A stretch of DNA of 22,348 nt from JAAYKM01 sp964411235 (lineage in GTDB: Bacteria > Desulfobacterota > Syntrophia > Syntrophales > JAAYKM01). Under the pieces are notes generated by a model. It was not told the DNA's origin and ran no database searches. It saw nothing but the letters and a program-made list of their open reading frames with translations. The stretch is from positions 1 to 22,348 of the forward strand of contig CAYPKE010000027.1 in the NCBI GenBank assembly GCA_964411235.1, given 5' to 3'. Both the position numbers and the translations under genes were made by a program. Shown piece by piece: positions 1 through 7,752 of this stretch; within the stretch, counting starts at the first letter, position 1, and every line of letters begins with the position of its first letter.

Positions 1-8
1 GTGCCGTT

Positions 9-644
9 TCAGTCGTCCTTGTCCCAGAAATCTCCCTTCTGCTGCCGGAAAGTTTGCCACCGGAAAAGGGCGCAGGGGTAAAGATAAAGAAGCCGTGCCC
101 GTTTCATCCAGATGCTGTCATGGTAGCGCTCATGGAGGATATCGAAGGATTCCTTGAAATGATCCCGGTTGTGATCGGCATGATAACGGAAAATGCCCCT
201 CAAGAAGAATCCTTCCGGCGCCTGGGCGCTGTTGGGATAGTCCTTCGTGAGCGTTTCGATGTACGCGCCCCCTTCTTCCAATCGGCCCGTGTCGTAGCAG
301 CACTTCGCTATGCCCAAAAGCAGAAAGGCCATCATGCCGTTCGCCTCCAGGAAGCCCGTCGATCGTTCCTCCTCGTTTCCCTCCGGATTGAGCAGAATAC
401 AGGTTGGTGTAAACTTGACATTGTAGGTTTTGTACCAGGAAGGCTCCTGAGGAGAAACGCGGACAGCCAGAATACCCTTTTGAAAAAGGTCGATCACCTT
501 CTGCCGGGTAAAAGAATCCGATTCCATTTTCTGACAGAAGTAACACCCCGGCGAACAAAAGAAAAGGTAGAGGGGCTTGCCCTCCTTCACGCTTCTGGTG
601 TGGGCCAAAGCCACATCCGCCACCCATTCGATGCTGCCGTTCAT
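9..644 (-). CDS. Thioredoxin-fold protein with C-terminal TPR-like helical region
   Basis: This is probably a cytoplasmic thiol-disulfide or thioredoxin-like protein; its substrate is unknown. Numbered from an upstream TTG at 656, the first ~110 residues form a thioredoxin fold: a KPLYLFF strand, a CxxC redox motif (CYFC, residues 38-41) and a cis-Pro loop (FTP, P84). The remaining ~100 residues are helical and resemble tetratricopeptide repeats (e.g. the segment around DTGRLEEGGAYIETL). No signal peptide or membrane segment is visible. I prefer the ATG at 644 (211 aa), which has a weak GGA 7 nt upstream; the TTG at 656 would give 215 aa. It lies just downstream of the YqeB-like gene on the same strand, so the two are probably co-transcribed, which hints at a role alongside metalloenzyme maturation (inference). 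The Trx fold is clear; the function is not. Confidence 0.75.
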   Translation of the reverse strand: MNGSIEWVADVALAHTRSVKEGKPLYLFFCSPGCYFCQKMESDSFTRQKVIDLFQKGILAVRVSPQEPSWYKTYNVKFTPTCILLNPEGNEEERSTGFLEANGMMAFLLLGIAKCCYDTGRLEEGGAYIETLTKDYPNSAQAPEGFFLRGIFRYHADHNRDHFKESFDILHERYHDSIWMKRARLLYLYPCALFRWQTFRQQKGDFWDKDD

Positions 645-663
645 TACCGCGTCCAAGCCACCG

Positions 664-1512
664 TCATCTCTGCGTTCTCATCATTCGTTCCGGCAGCTGC
701 GACAGGATCGCCTCCAGGGCCGTTCCGCCCAGGGCCCGGGCTTTGTCGGAAATGGTAAAGCAGGCCTCTCGTTTCACCCGGGGATCGACGTCGCCCGCCT
801 TCAACCCTTCCGTCACCTGTATCCCTTCTCTGAGAAGCCCTCGCAGCACACCGGTGATCACCGTTTTCACCGGCTTTCCCGCCACTTCGGCCACTACATC
901 TCCCGGGACGACGTAATCCCCGATCTTGCGGACATTATGAAATACCCCGTCCGCCGTCGCCCTCAGCACCCGCTCGATGCCGAAGCCGCCGATCTCTCCC
1001 GGGACCCCCGTATTGGGTTCCGCCTCCCCTTCAAAAATGAGCCGGCCCATATCATGGCCCCGGTTGGTCTCGATCACAAGATGGACATCCCGGCCCGCCG
1101 AGAAACCGGGACCGAGGCCGATCACCAGTGGCGCGTCCGCCATGGCGGTGCCCACATTCCGCTTGGCCAGGATGGCGTCGATCAAAACCCGGGGTTTCAG
1201 TATCTGCAGCGTCCGGTTTTCCGGATCGACCAAAAGAGGGATCTTGCCATCGCGCCAGGCATCCTGAATCTCCTCCGGACCGCCGATCCTTCTCGCCGTC
1301 ACGCCTTCGACAGTCTTCTCTCCGTCATAAACGGCCTCACAGAAAGAGACTTCCCGTCTGACCGCCAGCGGCTCGGCTATTTCCGTCAAGCAAACTTTAA
1401 ATCCCGCCTTGAACAACCGGTGGGCCACACCGGTAGCCTGTTCCCCGCCTCCCCTGACGAGAATGACCGTCTCTGCGATATCGCCGAATAAACGCTTTTG
1501 CTCACTGGACAT
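664..1512 (-). CDS. yqeB: Selenium-dependent molybdenum hydroxylase system protein, YqeB/EF2563 family
   Basis: The 282-aa protein matches the YqeB (EF2563) family, which is linked by genome context to maturation of selenium-dependent molybdenum hydroxylases; its biochemical role is not established. Near the N-terminus is a glycine-rich nucleotide-binding-like motif (VRGGGEQATGVAHRL), followed by an AVRREVSFCEAVYDGE segment typical of the family. The middle contains a GLGPGFSAGRDVHLVIETNRGH stretch, and the length is normal. The ATG at 1512 has an excellent ribosome binding site (AAGGAGGTG, revcomp of 1520-1528). It is the first gene of a minus-strand pair whose promoter is proposed at 1585-1613. 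The usual partners (selD, yqeC, xdh genes) are not in this window, but SelA and MoaE are. Family assignment is confident; function is inferred from the family. Confidence 0.85.
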   Translation of the reverse strand: MSSEQKRLFGDIAETVILVRGGGEQATGVAHRLFKAGFKVCLTEIAEPLAVRREVSFCEAVYDGEKTVEGVTARRIGGPEEIQDAWRDGKIPLLVDPENRTLQILKPRVLIDAILAKRNVGTAMADAPLVIGLGPGFSAGRDVHLVIETNRGHDMGRLIFEGEAEPNTGVPGEIGGFGIERVLRATADGVFHNVRKIGDYVVPGDVVAEVAGKPVKTVITGVLRGLLREGIQVTEGLKAGDVDPRVKREACFTISDKARALGGTALEAILSQLPERMMRTQR

Positions 1513-1584
1513 GGTCGCACCTCCTTACCGTTCGACTGAATGATTGGCAATGAACAACTTTTTGTGCCCCCGAAACGGGGCTTC

Positions 1585-1613
1585 ATGCTATAAAAGCAAC
1601 CGAGGCTTGTCAA
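1585..1613 (-). promoter_or_regulatory. Sigma-70-like promoter for the yqeB operon
   Basis: On the minus strand a perfect -35 hexamer TTGACA (1608-1613) is followed 17 nt later by TAGCAT (1585-1590). A 15-nt spacing to TATAGC is also possible. Predicted transcription would start near 1578, about 65 nt before the yqeB ATG. The start of the transcript could form a GC-rich hairpin (CCCCG/CGGGG around 1568-1580). Confidence 0.6.
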
Positions 1614-1627
1614 CCATTAATGAATGG
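1614..1627. promoter_or_regulatory. Palindromic site in the yqeB/hyuA intergenic region (possible operator)
   Basis: CCATT-AATG-AATGG is an inverted repeat (5-bp arms) that contains the perfect 8-bp palindrome CATTAATG (1615-1622). It directly abuts the -35 element of the yqeB promoter, in the short divergent intergenic region. A transcription factor site is plausible, but no second copy was found and the regulator is unknown. Confidence 0.3.
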
Positions 1628-1701
1628 AATCCCTTGTTGAATGCAAAATATGAATGGGAACACCATCGCTCATGTCAAACGACATAACTGAAAAGAAACG
1701 C

Positions 1702-1716
1702 GGAGGACAATCGTTG
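1702..1716 (+). promoter_or_regulatory. Shine-Dalgarno and TTG start deciding the HyuA-like N-terminus
   Basis: GGAGG at 1702-1706 precedes TTG at 1714-1716 by 7 nt. The upstream in-frame ATG codons (1654 and 1672) have no comparable site, and the 20 residues they would add do not resemble the family's N-terminus. Confidence 0.7.
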
Positions 1717-3387
1717 ATCCTCGGCATCGATGTGGGGGGCACCCACACGGATGCCGTTCTCCTGAAGGGTCGCCGTCTCCACAAAAAGACAAAAACCCGG
1801 ACGCAGCCGGGGCACCTGGTTTCTTCCTTCCTCGATGCGGCCGACCGGCTTCTGGCGGGTGAAGATCTCGACGCCATCGAACGGGTTACCGTCAGCACAA
1901 CACTATCCACCAATGCCATCACCCAGAACAAGCTTGAACGGGTCGGCATGGTAGTCTCCCCGGGACCGGGCCTGGCTCCTTCCTGCCTGCCCCGGTTTGA
2001 CAACGTCTACATCCTTTCGGGATATATGAATCACCGGGGTATCGAAGCCGCACCGCTGGATCAGGCTGAACTGAAGAATATCGCCGATGACTTGCGGCAA
2101 AAAGGGATCCGTCGCGCCGGCGCCGTCGGAAAGTTTTCCTGCCGCAATCCGAAACACGAAATGGAAATTCTTGCCGCCATGGAATCCGTCACGGATCATG
2201 TGTCGCTGGGACACCGTCTGTCGGGACAGCTCAATTTCCCCCGGCGCATGGCAACGACCTACGTCAATGCCGCCGTCTGGTCCCTCCATGCCCGTTTTGT
2301 CCAGGATGTGGAAGCGTTTATCCGGGACCGTGGCATTGGCGCTCCCGTATACATTCTCAAGGCCGACGGCGGCACCTTCAGCTTGTCCCGTTCACGTACT
2401 TTTCCGGCCCAGACCATACTCTCGGGGCCGGCTGCCAGCATCATGGGGACCCTGAACACCTTTTCAGCCGCTGAGGATGCCGTGGTCCTGGATATCGGCG
2501 GCACCACCACGGATATTGCCGTCTTTGCGGATGGCGTTCCCCTGCTGGAACCTCTCGGTGTGACCCTCGGGAGTTACAGGACGCTCATCCGCGGACTGCG
2601 TACCCGTTCCATCGGCATCGGGGGCGACAGCGTCGTAACGGTGTCCAACGGCCGGCTTGTCATCGGCCCGGAGAGGAAAGGCCCGGCCGCGGCCCTTGGA
2701 GGGGCCGCGGCGACGCCGACGGACGCCATGATCGTCTCGGGAAGGCTTGACCTCGGATGCCGCGAGGCGGCGGTGGCGGTCCTGGAGCCCATCGCCGGGA
2801 CCCTGAAATGCAGCACGGGCGAGGCGGCGGAACGCATTTTTGCCCAAACCTGCGACGCCATCACCACGGCCGTCAGGGAAGTGATCGCGAAAGTCAACAA
2901 CCAGCCGGTCTATACCATCCATGAACTTCTGGAAGGGAAGATCGTTGCGCCGCGGTTGCTTTATGTCGTCGGAGGACCCGCCCACGTCATGGCCATGCCT
3001 CTCGGTGAGCGCCTGGGTTGCACCGTCCATGTTCCGGATCATGCCGAAGTGGCCAATGCCATCGGCGCCGCCCTGTCCCGGGTCACGGCCGAGGTGACAA
3101 TCCTGGCGGACACGGAACAGGGGACCCTCACAATCGGGGAAGAAGGGAGGCAAACACCCATTTCGTCGCGCTTCACCCGTGAAGAAGCCATTTCCGTTGC
3201 CCGGAATAAACTGGAGGAAATGGCCGTCGACCTGGGGGCCGACCGGCACAACCTGGCCCTGGAAATCACGGAGGATCAGGTTTTTCCCATGGTGCGCGAT
3301 TTCACCACGACGGGGAAAAACATCCGCATCAAAGCCCAGATCAAACCGGGCCTGTTATTTCGCCTTGAAGGAGGGCCTTCCACATGA
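1714..3387 (+). CDS. Hydantoinase/oxoprolinase family protein (HyuA-like ATPase subunit)
   Basis: This is an ASKHA-fold ATPase of the hydantoinase A/5-oxoprolinase family, whose members couple ATP hydrolysis to amide-ring opening or to ketone carboxylation; the substrate here is unknown. Motifs, numbered from the TTG at 1714: phosphate-1 DVGGTHTD (6-13), ILSGPAAS (235-242), the second phosphate loop DIGGTTTD (260-267) and GIGGDS (301-306); a YVVGGPA motif follows near 420. I chose TTG at 1714 (557 aa) because GGAGG (1702-1706) sits 7 nt upstream and the protein then begins right at the first ATPase motif; an in-frame ATG at 1654 lacks a ribosome binding site. At 557 aa it is shorter than classical ~650-700 aa HyuA proteins, and no HyuB partner is nearby. 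It overlaps the next gene by 4 nt (ATGA), implying translational coupling. Confidence 0.85.
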   Translation: MILGIDVGGTHTDAVLLKGRRLHKKTKTRTQPGHLVSSFLDAADRLLAGEDLDAIERVTVSTTLSTNAITQNKLERVGMVVSPGPGLAPSCLPRFDNVYILSGYMNHRGIEAAPLDQAELKNIADDLRQKGIRRAGAVGKFSCRNPKHEMEILAAMESVTDHVSLGHRLSGQLNFPRRMATTYVNAAVWSLHARFVQDVEAFIRDRGIGAPVYILKADGGTFSLSRSRTFPAQTILSGPAASIMGTLNTFSAAEDAVVLDIGGTTTDIAVFADGVPLLEPLGVTLGSYRTLIRGLRTRSIGIGGDSVVTVSNGRLVIGPERKGPAAALGGAAATPTDAMIVSGRLDLGCREAAVAVLEPIAGTLKCSTGEAAERIFAQTCDAITTAVREVIAKVNNQPVYTIHELLEGKIVAPRLLYVVGGPAHVMAMPLGERLGCTVHVPDHAEVANAIGAALSRVTAEVTILADTEQGTLTIGEEGRQTPISSRFTREEAISVARNKLEEMAVDLGADRHNLALEITEDQVFPMVRDFTTTGKNIRIKAQIKPGLLFRLEGGPST

Positions 3388-4694
3388 CCGGCAATATCAG
3401 GAAAACCGGGCTGATCTTTTTCCCCGCCTTCGACTGGGCTATTTCCCCCACACACCCGGAACGCGAAGAACGGCTTTTGTACACGCGGGACCAGGTCTTC
3501 GAGGAGGGGCTCCTCGACTTCGAGAATATCGTGGAATACAAACCCACGGTCGCGACGGCGGCGGACATCAACCGCACACACTTCTGTATTCCCGACGCCG
3601 ATTCCGTCACAACCGATTCGCACCTTATTTCCGCGGGCGGCGCCATCAAGGCGGCCCAGGTGGTGCTCGACGGCCACGCCGACAACGCCTTTGCCCTGGT
3701 GCGGCCGCCGGGACATCATGCCATGCGTGTCGTCCACGGTGCCCGCGGCTTCTGCAATATCAATATCGAAGCCGTCATGATCGACTACATCCGCCGCCAC
3801 TACGGTCCCCGGCGGATCGCCGTCGTCGACACCGACTGCCACCACGGCGACGGCACCCAGGATATTTTCTGGCACGACCCGCACACCCTGTGCATTTCCA
3901 TCCACCAGGACGGCCGCACCCTGTTCCCCGGAACTGGCTTCCACCAGGAGTTGGGAGGTCCCAACGCCCTGGGCATGACGATCAACATTCCCCTGCATCC
4001 CGGAACGACGGACGAAGGATTCCTTTACGCCCTGAACCATGCCATCCTGCCGATCCTGGAAGAGTTTCAGCCCGACCTCGTCATCAATTCCGCCGGCCAG
4101 GACAACCACTACTCCGACCCGATCACGAACATGCGTTTCTCCGCCCAGGGCTACGCCCTGCTGAACGAAAAGCTGGCCCCGGACATCGCTGTTCTGGAAG
4201 GGGGCTATTCCATCGAAAAGGCCCTGCCCTATATCAACGTGGGCATTATCCTTGCCATGGCAGGCCTCGACTACAGCCATGTACGCGAGCCGGACTATGA
4301 TGCGGCCGCGCTCCGGCAGAACACCGACATCAGCCGGTTCGCGGAAAAATCGACCGAGGCGGCATATCATCTCTGGAAGGAGCGACATGCGTTGAGGCAA
4401 AAGCTCGTGGATCGGAACCGGGCGCTGACGCGGCGTAAACACGTTTATTACGACACGGACGGCATCAGCGAAGAGCAGGAAGAAACGGTCCTCATCTGCG
4501 AAGACTGCGGGGGCATGGTAACCATCGACTCCGAGGCGGACACAGGCAGGCACATCCTCGCCGTGACGGTTCCCTATCTCGCCTGTCCCCGGTGCCGCGC
4601 GGCCGGTGAAGAGGCCTTCGAGCGGGCCGACCGTCGTCATTTTACCGCTGTATATTTTCAGGACAAGGACCGTGATCTTTATTGCGTCAAATGA
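3384..4694 (+). CDS. Histone deacetylase / acetylpolyamine amidohydrolase family protein with C-terminal zinc ribbon
   Basis: This is a zinc-dependent amidohydrolase of the HDAC/AcuC/acetylpolyamine-deacetylase superfamily, expected to remove acyl groups from acyl-lysine, acetylpolyamine or a related amide. The core spans residues 8-300: PPGHHAM with tandem His 111-112, the metal site DTDCHHGDG (D151 and H153), third metal ligand D240 in SAGQDNHYSDP, and catalytic Tyr275 in LEGGYS. All catalytic residues are therefore present. After a charged helical linker (300-360), residues 372-404 contain CxxC...CxxC (C372, C375, C401, C404), a likely structural zinc ribbon not found in standard members. 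The start overlaps the HyuA stop as ATGA and is preceded by AAGGAGG. The true substrate cannot be told from sequence; context suggests an amide metabolite handled with the HyuA-like ATPase (inference). Confidence 0.88.
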   Translation: MTGNIRKTGLIFFPAFDWAISPTHPEREERLLYTRDQVFEEGLLDFENIVEYKPTVATAADINRTHFCIPDADSVTTDSHLISAGGAIKAAQVVLDGHADNAFALVRPPGHHAMRVVHGARGFCNINIEAVMIDYIRRHYGPRRIAVVDTDCHHGDGTQDIFWHDPHTLCISIHQDGRTLFPGTGFHQELGGPNALGMTINIPLHPGTTDEGFLYALNHAILPILEEFQPDLVINSAGQDNHYSDPITNMRFSAQGYALLNEKLAPDIAVLEGGYSIEKALPYINVGIILAMAGLDYSHVREPDYDAAALRQNTDISRFAEKSTEAAYHLWKERHALRQKLVDRNRALTRRKHVYYDTDGISEEQEETVLICEDCGGMVTIDSEADTGRHILAVTVPYLACPRCRAAGEEAFERADRRHFTAVYFQDKDRDLYCVK

Positions 4695-4773
4695 AGCATG
4701 CGTTTTCCGCCTCCTTTTTCCAAACGCTTTATGGTAAAGGAGCGGAAAGCCAATCTGATCAAGGAGTGTATCC

Positions 4774-5184
4774 ATGAGCGACGAAGAAATCATCCGGAAG
4801 CGAACCCAGGAAACGGCGAAGAAACTCTTCAGCGGCGGCGTAAAAATGGATCCGCCCTATGTGATGTGGAAGGAATTCGACCGCGACCTGGCCAACGAAT
4901 TCTCGAAATTCATCACCGGCGGCCTTTATTCCCGGACCGTCTTGACACTGCAGGAAAGGCAGATGGCGGCCTGCGCCATTCTGGGCGCGATCCGGGCGAC
5001 GGATGAACTGAAACTTCATGTCAATGCAGCCCTGAATGTCGGCTGCGATCCGGAAAAACTGACGGAAATCTTCTTCCAGATGGCACCCTATGCGGGGATG
5101 CCCGCCGTCAACGAAGCCCTGGAGGTTTACCGGAAGGTTCTGCAGGAGCGGAACGAGTGGCCGATCCCCAAGAAGCCCGCATGA
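4774..5184 (+). CDS. Carboxymuconolactone decarboxylase (CMD) family protein
   Basis: This small all-helical protein of 136 aa resembles the CMD/AhpD-like superfamily. The core motif is ATDELKLHVNAALNVGC (residues 75-91), where E78 and H82 match the conserved Glu/His of gamma-carboxymuconolactone decarboxylases; the segment EIFFQMAPYAGMPAVNEAL (98-116) is also typical. The CxxC peroxidase motif of AhpD is absent, so a peroxidase role is unlikely. AAGGAG at 4761-4766 is 7 nt upstream of the ATG. It is the third gene of the HyuA-HDAC cluster, 79 nt downstream on the same strand, so probably co-transcribed. The actual reaction is unknown; many family members of this size are not true decarboxylases. 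Confidence 0.85.
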   Translation: MSDEEIIRKRTQETAKKLFSGGVKMDPPYVMWKEFDRDLANEFSKFITGGLYSRTVLTLQERQMAACAILGAIRATDELKLHVNAALNVGCDPEKLTEIFFQMAPYAGMPAVNEALEVYRKVLQERNEWPIPKKPA

Positions 5185-5283
5185 GGGTTTTTCGTCAACC
5201 CGGTCCGGTCAACAATAACGGGAGCCGGAGAACAACGAGCCATTCACAAGCCGCTTACATCGGACCGTCACGCGGTGTCGCCT

Positions 5284-6114
5284 TCAGCGCAAGCGCGGAT
5301 CGAAGGAATCCCGAATCCCCTCGCCGAGAAGATTATACCCCAGCACGGTGATCAGGATCGCCAGGCCCGGATAAAGAGAAAGCCACCAGGCGATGTCGAT
5401 ATTGTCCTTGCCCGCCGTCAGAATGTTTCCCCAACTGGGTGTGGGAGGCTGTACCCCGATGCCCAGAAAACTGAGCGCCGACTCGGTGAGGATCGCTCCG
5501 GCAATGCCGAGGGTGGCCGCCACCAGCACCGACGCCATGGCGTTCGGCAGGATATGGACAAAGATGATCCGCAAATCGCTTGCACCGATCGCCCTTGCGG
5601 CCAGCACGAAATCACGCTCGCGCAGGGAGATAAAATCGGCCCGCACCAGACGCGTGATACCCATCCATCCCGTCACGCCGATAATAATCATGATATTCCA
5701 GATCGAAGGTTCGAGGATCGCGATAACCGCCAGGATGAGAAAAAAGGTGGGAAAGCACAGCATGATATCGACGAACCGCATGAGAACCGCGTCCACCCAG
5801 CCCCCGTAATAGCCCGATATCGCCCCGAGAATGGTTCCGATCAGGACGGCGATCCCCGTGGCCACAAATCCGACCTTCAGGGAAATTCCCGCCCCCCAGA
5901 TCATCCGGCTCAGAACATCGCGGCCGAGCTGGTCCGTGCCGAACCAGTGTTCGGCGGAGGGCGGGGCGAGGATGTTCTGAAGATCGATGGCCGTCGGATC
6001 GCAGGGAGCGATCCAGGGTGCAAGGAGGGACACGGCGAAGAGCGCCAGAACGACGCCCCCGCCGGTTACGGCCATCTTATTCCTAGCAAACCTTTTCCAG
6101 AAATCCGATACCAT
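5284..6114 (-). CDS. Peptide/nickel-type ABC transporter permease (DppC/OppC family)
   Basis: This inner-membrane permease subunit belongs to a peptide/nickel-class ABC importer. The 276-aa protein begins with a basic cytoplasmic N-terminus and a first membrane helix (about 14-35), then HWFGTDQLGRDVLSR (56-70), a signature of the DppC N-terminal region. Further helices fall near 80-103, 117-135, 140-158, 194-218 and 245-265. The EAA loop that contacts the ATPase is at 170-191 (AARAIGASDLRIIFVHILPN). Length and motifs are normal, so it looks intact. Such a permease needs a DppB partner, ATPases and a binding protein, and none is present on either side. It lies 85 nt downstream of epmA on the same strand. 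Its substrate cannot be assigned. Confidence 0.88.
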   Translation of the reverse strand: MVSDFWKRFARNKMAVTGGGVVLALFAVSLLAPWIAPCDPTAIDLQNILAPPSAEHWFGTDQLGRDVLSRMIWGAGISLKVGFVATGIAVLIGTILGAISGYYGGWVDAVLMRFVDIMLCFPTFFLILAVIAILEPSIWNIMIIIGVTGWMGITRLVRADFISLRERDFVLAARAIGASDLRIIFVHILPNAMASVLVAATLGIAGAILTESALSFLGIGVQPPTPSWGNILTAGKDNIDIAWWLSLYPGLAILITVLGYNLLGEGIRDSFDPRLR

Positions 6115-6199
6115 CGGCTTCTCTTTCCCTTTGCTTCATTGCGGATCAGGCCCTTAGTCTTACCTGCATTCCGCCCCTTGCCAGGGGAATCTCTTGTTC

Positions 6200-7129
6200 T
6201 TAGAGGATCTCCGGTGTGAAGGCCACAACGTGATCTATAACGGGGGAATCCGTCAAAATCATAACCAGCCGGTCCACCCCCAGGGCAATTCCTGCCGCAT
6301 CCGGCACATAAGTGAGATCACGGAGAAAGGGTTCCGGCAACGGACTGTCTTCCTTTTCCAATCGCTTTCGCTCCCGTGCCGATTCTTCAAAACGCCTTCT
6401 CTGCTCCGTCGCATCCGTCAATTCGCTAAACCCGTTCGCCATTTCCATGCCGAACAGATACCATTCGAAGCGTTCCGCCACCGCGGGGTTATCCTGACGC
6501 TTTTTCGCAAGCGAACCCAGGGGAAGTGGATAGTCATAAAGAAACGCCGGCTTGCCGAATCCCAGGCGCGGTTCGATCCGGTCAACCAGAACTTCCTCAA
6601 ACAAGTCATCCCTGACCGCGTCCTCGGCAGTCATGCCGGCGTAGCGGCGGAATGCATCATCAACCGTGATCCGCTCCCAGGGCAGTGTCAGGTCGATGAC
6701 CCTGCCCTGATAGGCAAGAGGGGAATTCGTGAGATCATGTCGCAGCAGGTGCGAAAGCAATTCTTCACAATCGGACATCAGATCTTGGTAATCCGCCCCG
6801 GCCCGATACCATTCCAGCAGGGTAAATTCCGGAAGATGTCGAGCCCCCCTTTCTCCTTCCCGGTAGCATTTGCATATTTGAAAGATATTCTCGTATCCCG
6901 CTGCCAGAAGCCGCTTCATGCAGAGCTCGGGCGACGGATGCAGGAACCAGTCTCCACAGCGGAAGGAATCGACGTGCGTCTCCGGCGCCGGTGCGGGAAT
7001 CCGGTTGGGCGTCTCAATTTCCAGAAAATCATGAATTCGGAAGAAGTCGCGCAGGGCCGCGATAATGGCCTGTCGCTGTGCCAGACAATGCCTTTTCTCC
7101 GCAAGCTTCCTCCGGACGGCACCGGTCAC
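6200..7129 (-). CDS. epmA: Elongation factor P-(R)-beta-lysine ligase EpmA (PoxA/YjeA/GenX)
   Basis: EpmA activates (R)-beta-lysine as the adenylate and attaches it to a conserved lysine of EF-P. The 309-aa protein resembles the class II lysyl-tRNA synthetase catalytic domain without the N-terminal anticodon-binding OB domain, as expected. Visible elements are motif 1 around EIETPNRIPAPAPE (37-50), motif 2 with CYREGERGARHLPEFTLLEW (88-107), YLFGMEMANGFSEL (224-237) and motif 3 GIALGVDRLVMIL (280-292). The start is GTG at 7129, one nucleotide after the efp stop codon, with AAGGA just before the stop serving as ribosome binding site. It sits directly downstream of efp, the classical target, which makes the assignment strong. 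Confidence 0.93.
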   Translation of the reverse strand: MTGAVRRKLAEKRHCLAQRQAIIAALRDFFRIHDFLEIETPNRIPAPAPETHVDSFRCGDWFLHPSPELCMKRLLAAGYENIFQICKCYREGERGARHLPEFTLLEWYRAGADYQDLMSDCEELLSHLLRHDLTNSPLAYQGRVIDLTLPWERITVDDAFRRYAGMTAEDAVRDDLFEEVLVDRIEPRLGFGKPAFLYDYPLPLGSLAKKRQDNPAVAERFEWYLFGMEMANGFSELTDATEQRRRFEESARERKRLEKEDSPLPEPFLRDLTYVPDAAGIALGVDRLVMILTDSPVIDHVVAFTPEIL

Positions 7130-7130
7130 G

Positions 7131-7694
7131 TTATTCCTTGACCCGGGTCAGGTATTCCCCTGTCCGGGTGTCGACGCGGATTTTATCCCCTTCGTCAACG
7201 AAGGCAGGCACCATGATCCGGTAGCCGGTTTCGAGAATGACGGGCTTGTTGTTGCCGGTCACGGAATCACCCTTGGCCCAGGGCTCGGCTTCTGTAACCA
7301 CCATGTCCACGAAATTGGGAATGCTGATTCCCAGGGCCCTGTCCTCGAAGAACAGAATTTCCGCTTCCAGATTCTCCAGAAGAAAATTCGCCGCATCGCC
7401 CACCTGGTCGGCAGTGAGAAAGACCTGTTCATAGGTATTGTTGTCCATGAAGCAGTATTTCCCCTCTTCCATGTAAAGATACTGCATCTTCTTCTCCTGC
7501 AGATCAGCTTCGTCGAACGTGTCGACGGAACGGAATGTCCGTTCGAACTGGGAGCCGTTGATCATGTTTTTCAGCTTGCACCGGTAGAGGGCCTGCCCTT
7601 TCCCCGGTTTCACGAAATTGAATTCCGTGACGATGTATGGGTCTCCATCGATTTTCAACCGCAACCCTTTCCTCAAATCACTGGCATTATACAT
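7131..7694 (-). CDS. efp: Elongation factor P
   Basis: EF-P binds between the P and E sites of stalled ribosomes and speeds peptide-bond formation at consecutive prolines. The 187-aa length is normal, with the three beta-barrel domains of the family. The modification loop is KPGKGQA (residues 29-35), with Lys32 the expected target for beta-lysylation. The C-terminal domain ends GDKIRVDTRTGEYLTRVKE, close to the universal consensus. The ATG at 7694 has AAAGGAG 7 nt upstream. It lies between the aminomutase-like gene (58 nt upstream) and epmA (1 nt downstream), forming a full modification operon. Confidence 0.97.
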   Translation of the reverse strand: MYNASDLRKGLRLKIDGDPYIVTEFNFVKPGKGQALYRCKLKNMINGSQFERTFRSVDTFDEADLQEKKMQYLYMEEGKYCFMDNNTYEQVFLTADQVGDAANFLLENLEAEILFFEDRALGISIPNFVDMVVTEAEPWAKGDSVTGNNKPVILETGYRIMVPAFVDEGDKIRVDTRTGEYLTRVKE

Positions 7695-7752
7695 CCTGCT
7701 TCTCCTTTGCTGGTCTATAAGATTATTAATTGCTGATTTTATTTACTTTATT

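Noticed and set aside
3276..4793. 505-codon antisense reading frame opposite the HDAC-like gene
   Set aside because: It is a shadow of GC-rich codon bias; the plus strand encodes a protein with complete catalytic motifs, and the antisense product has no recognisable domain.
6174..6187. CCCCT-TGCC-AGGGG hairpin as a terminator after epmA
   Set aside because: A 5-bp stem without a T-tract; it could be incidental.
5275..6219. 314-codon plus-strand frame over dppC
   Set aside because: Opposite strand of a clear permease; its product is polar and low-complexity, with no family resemblance.
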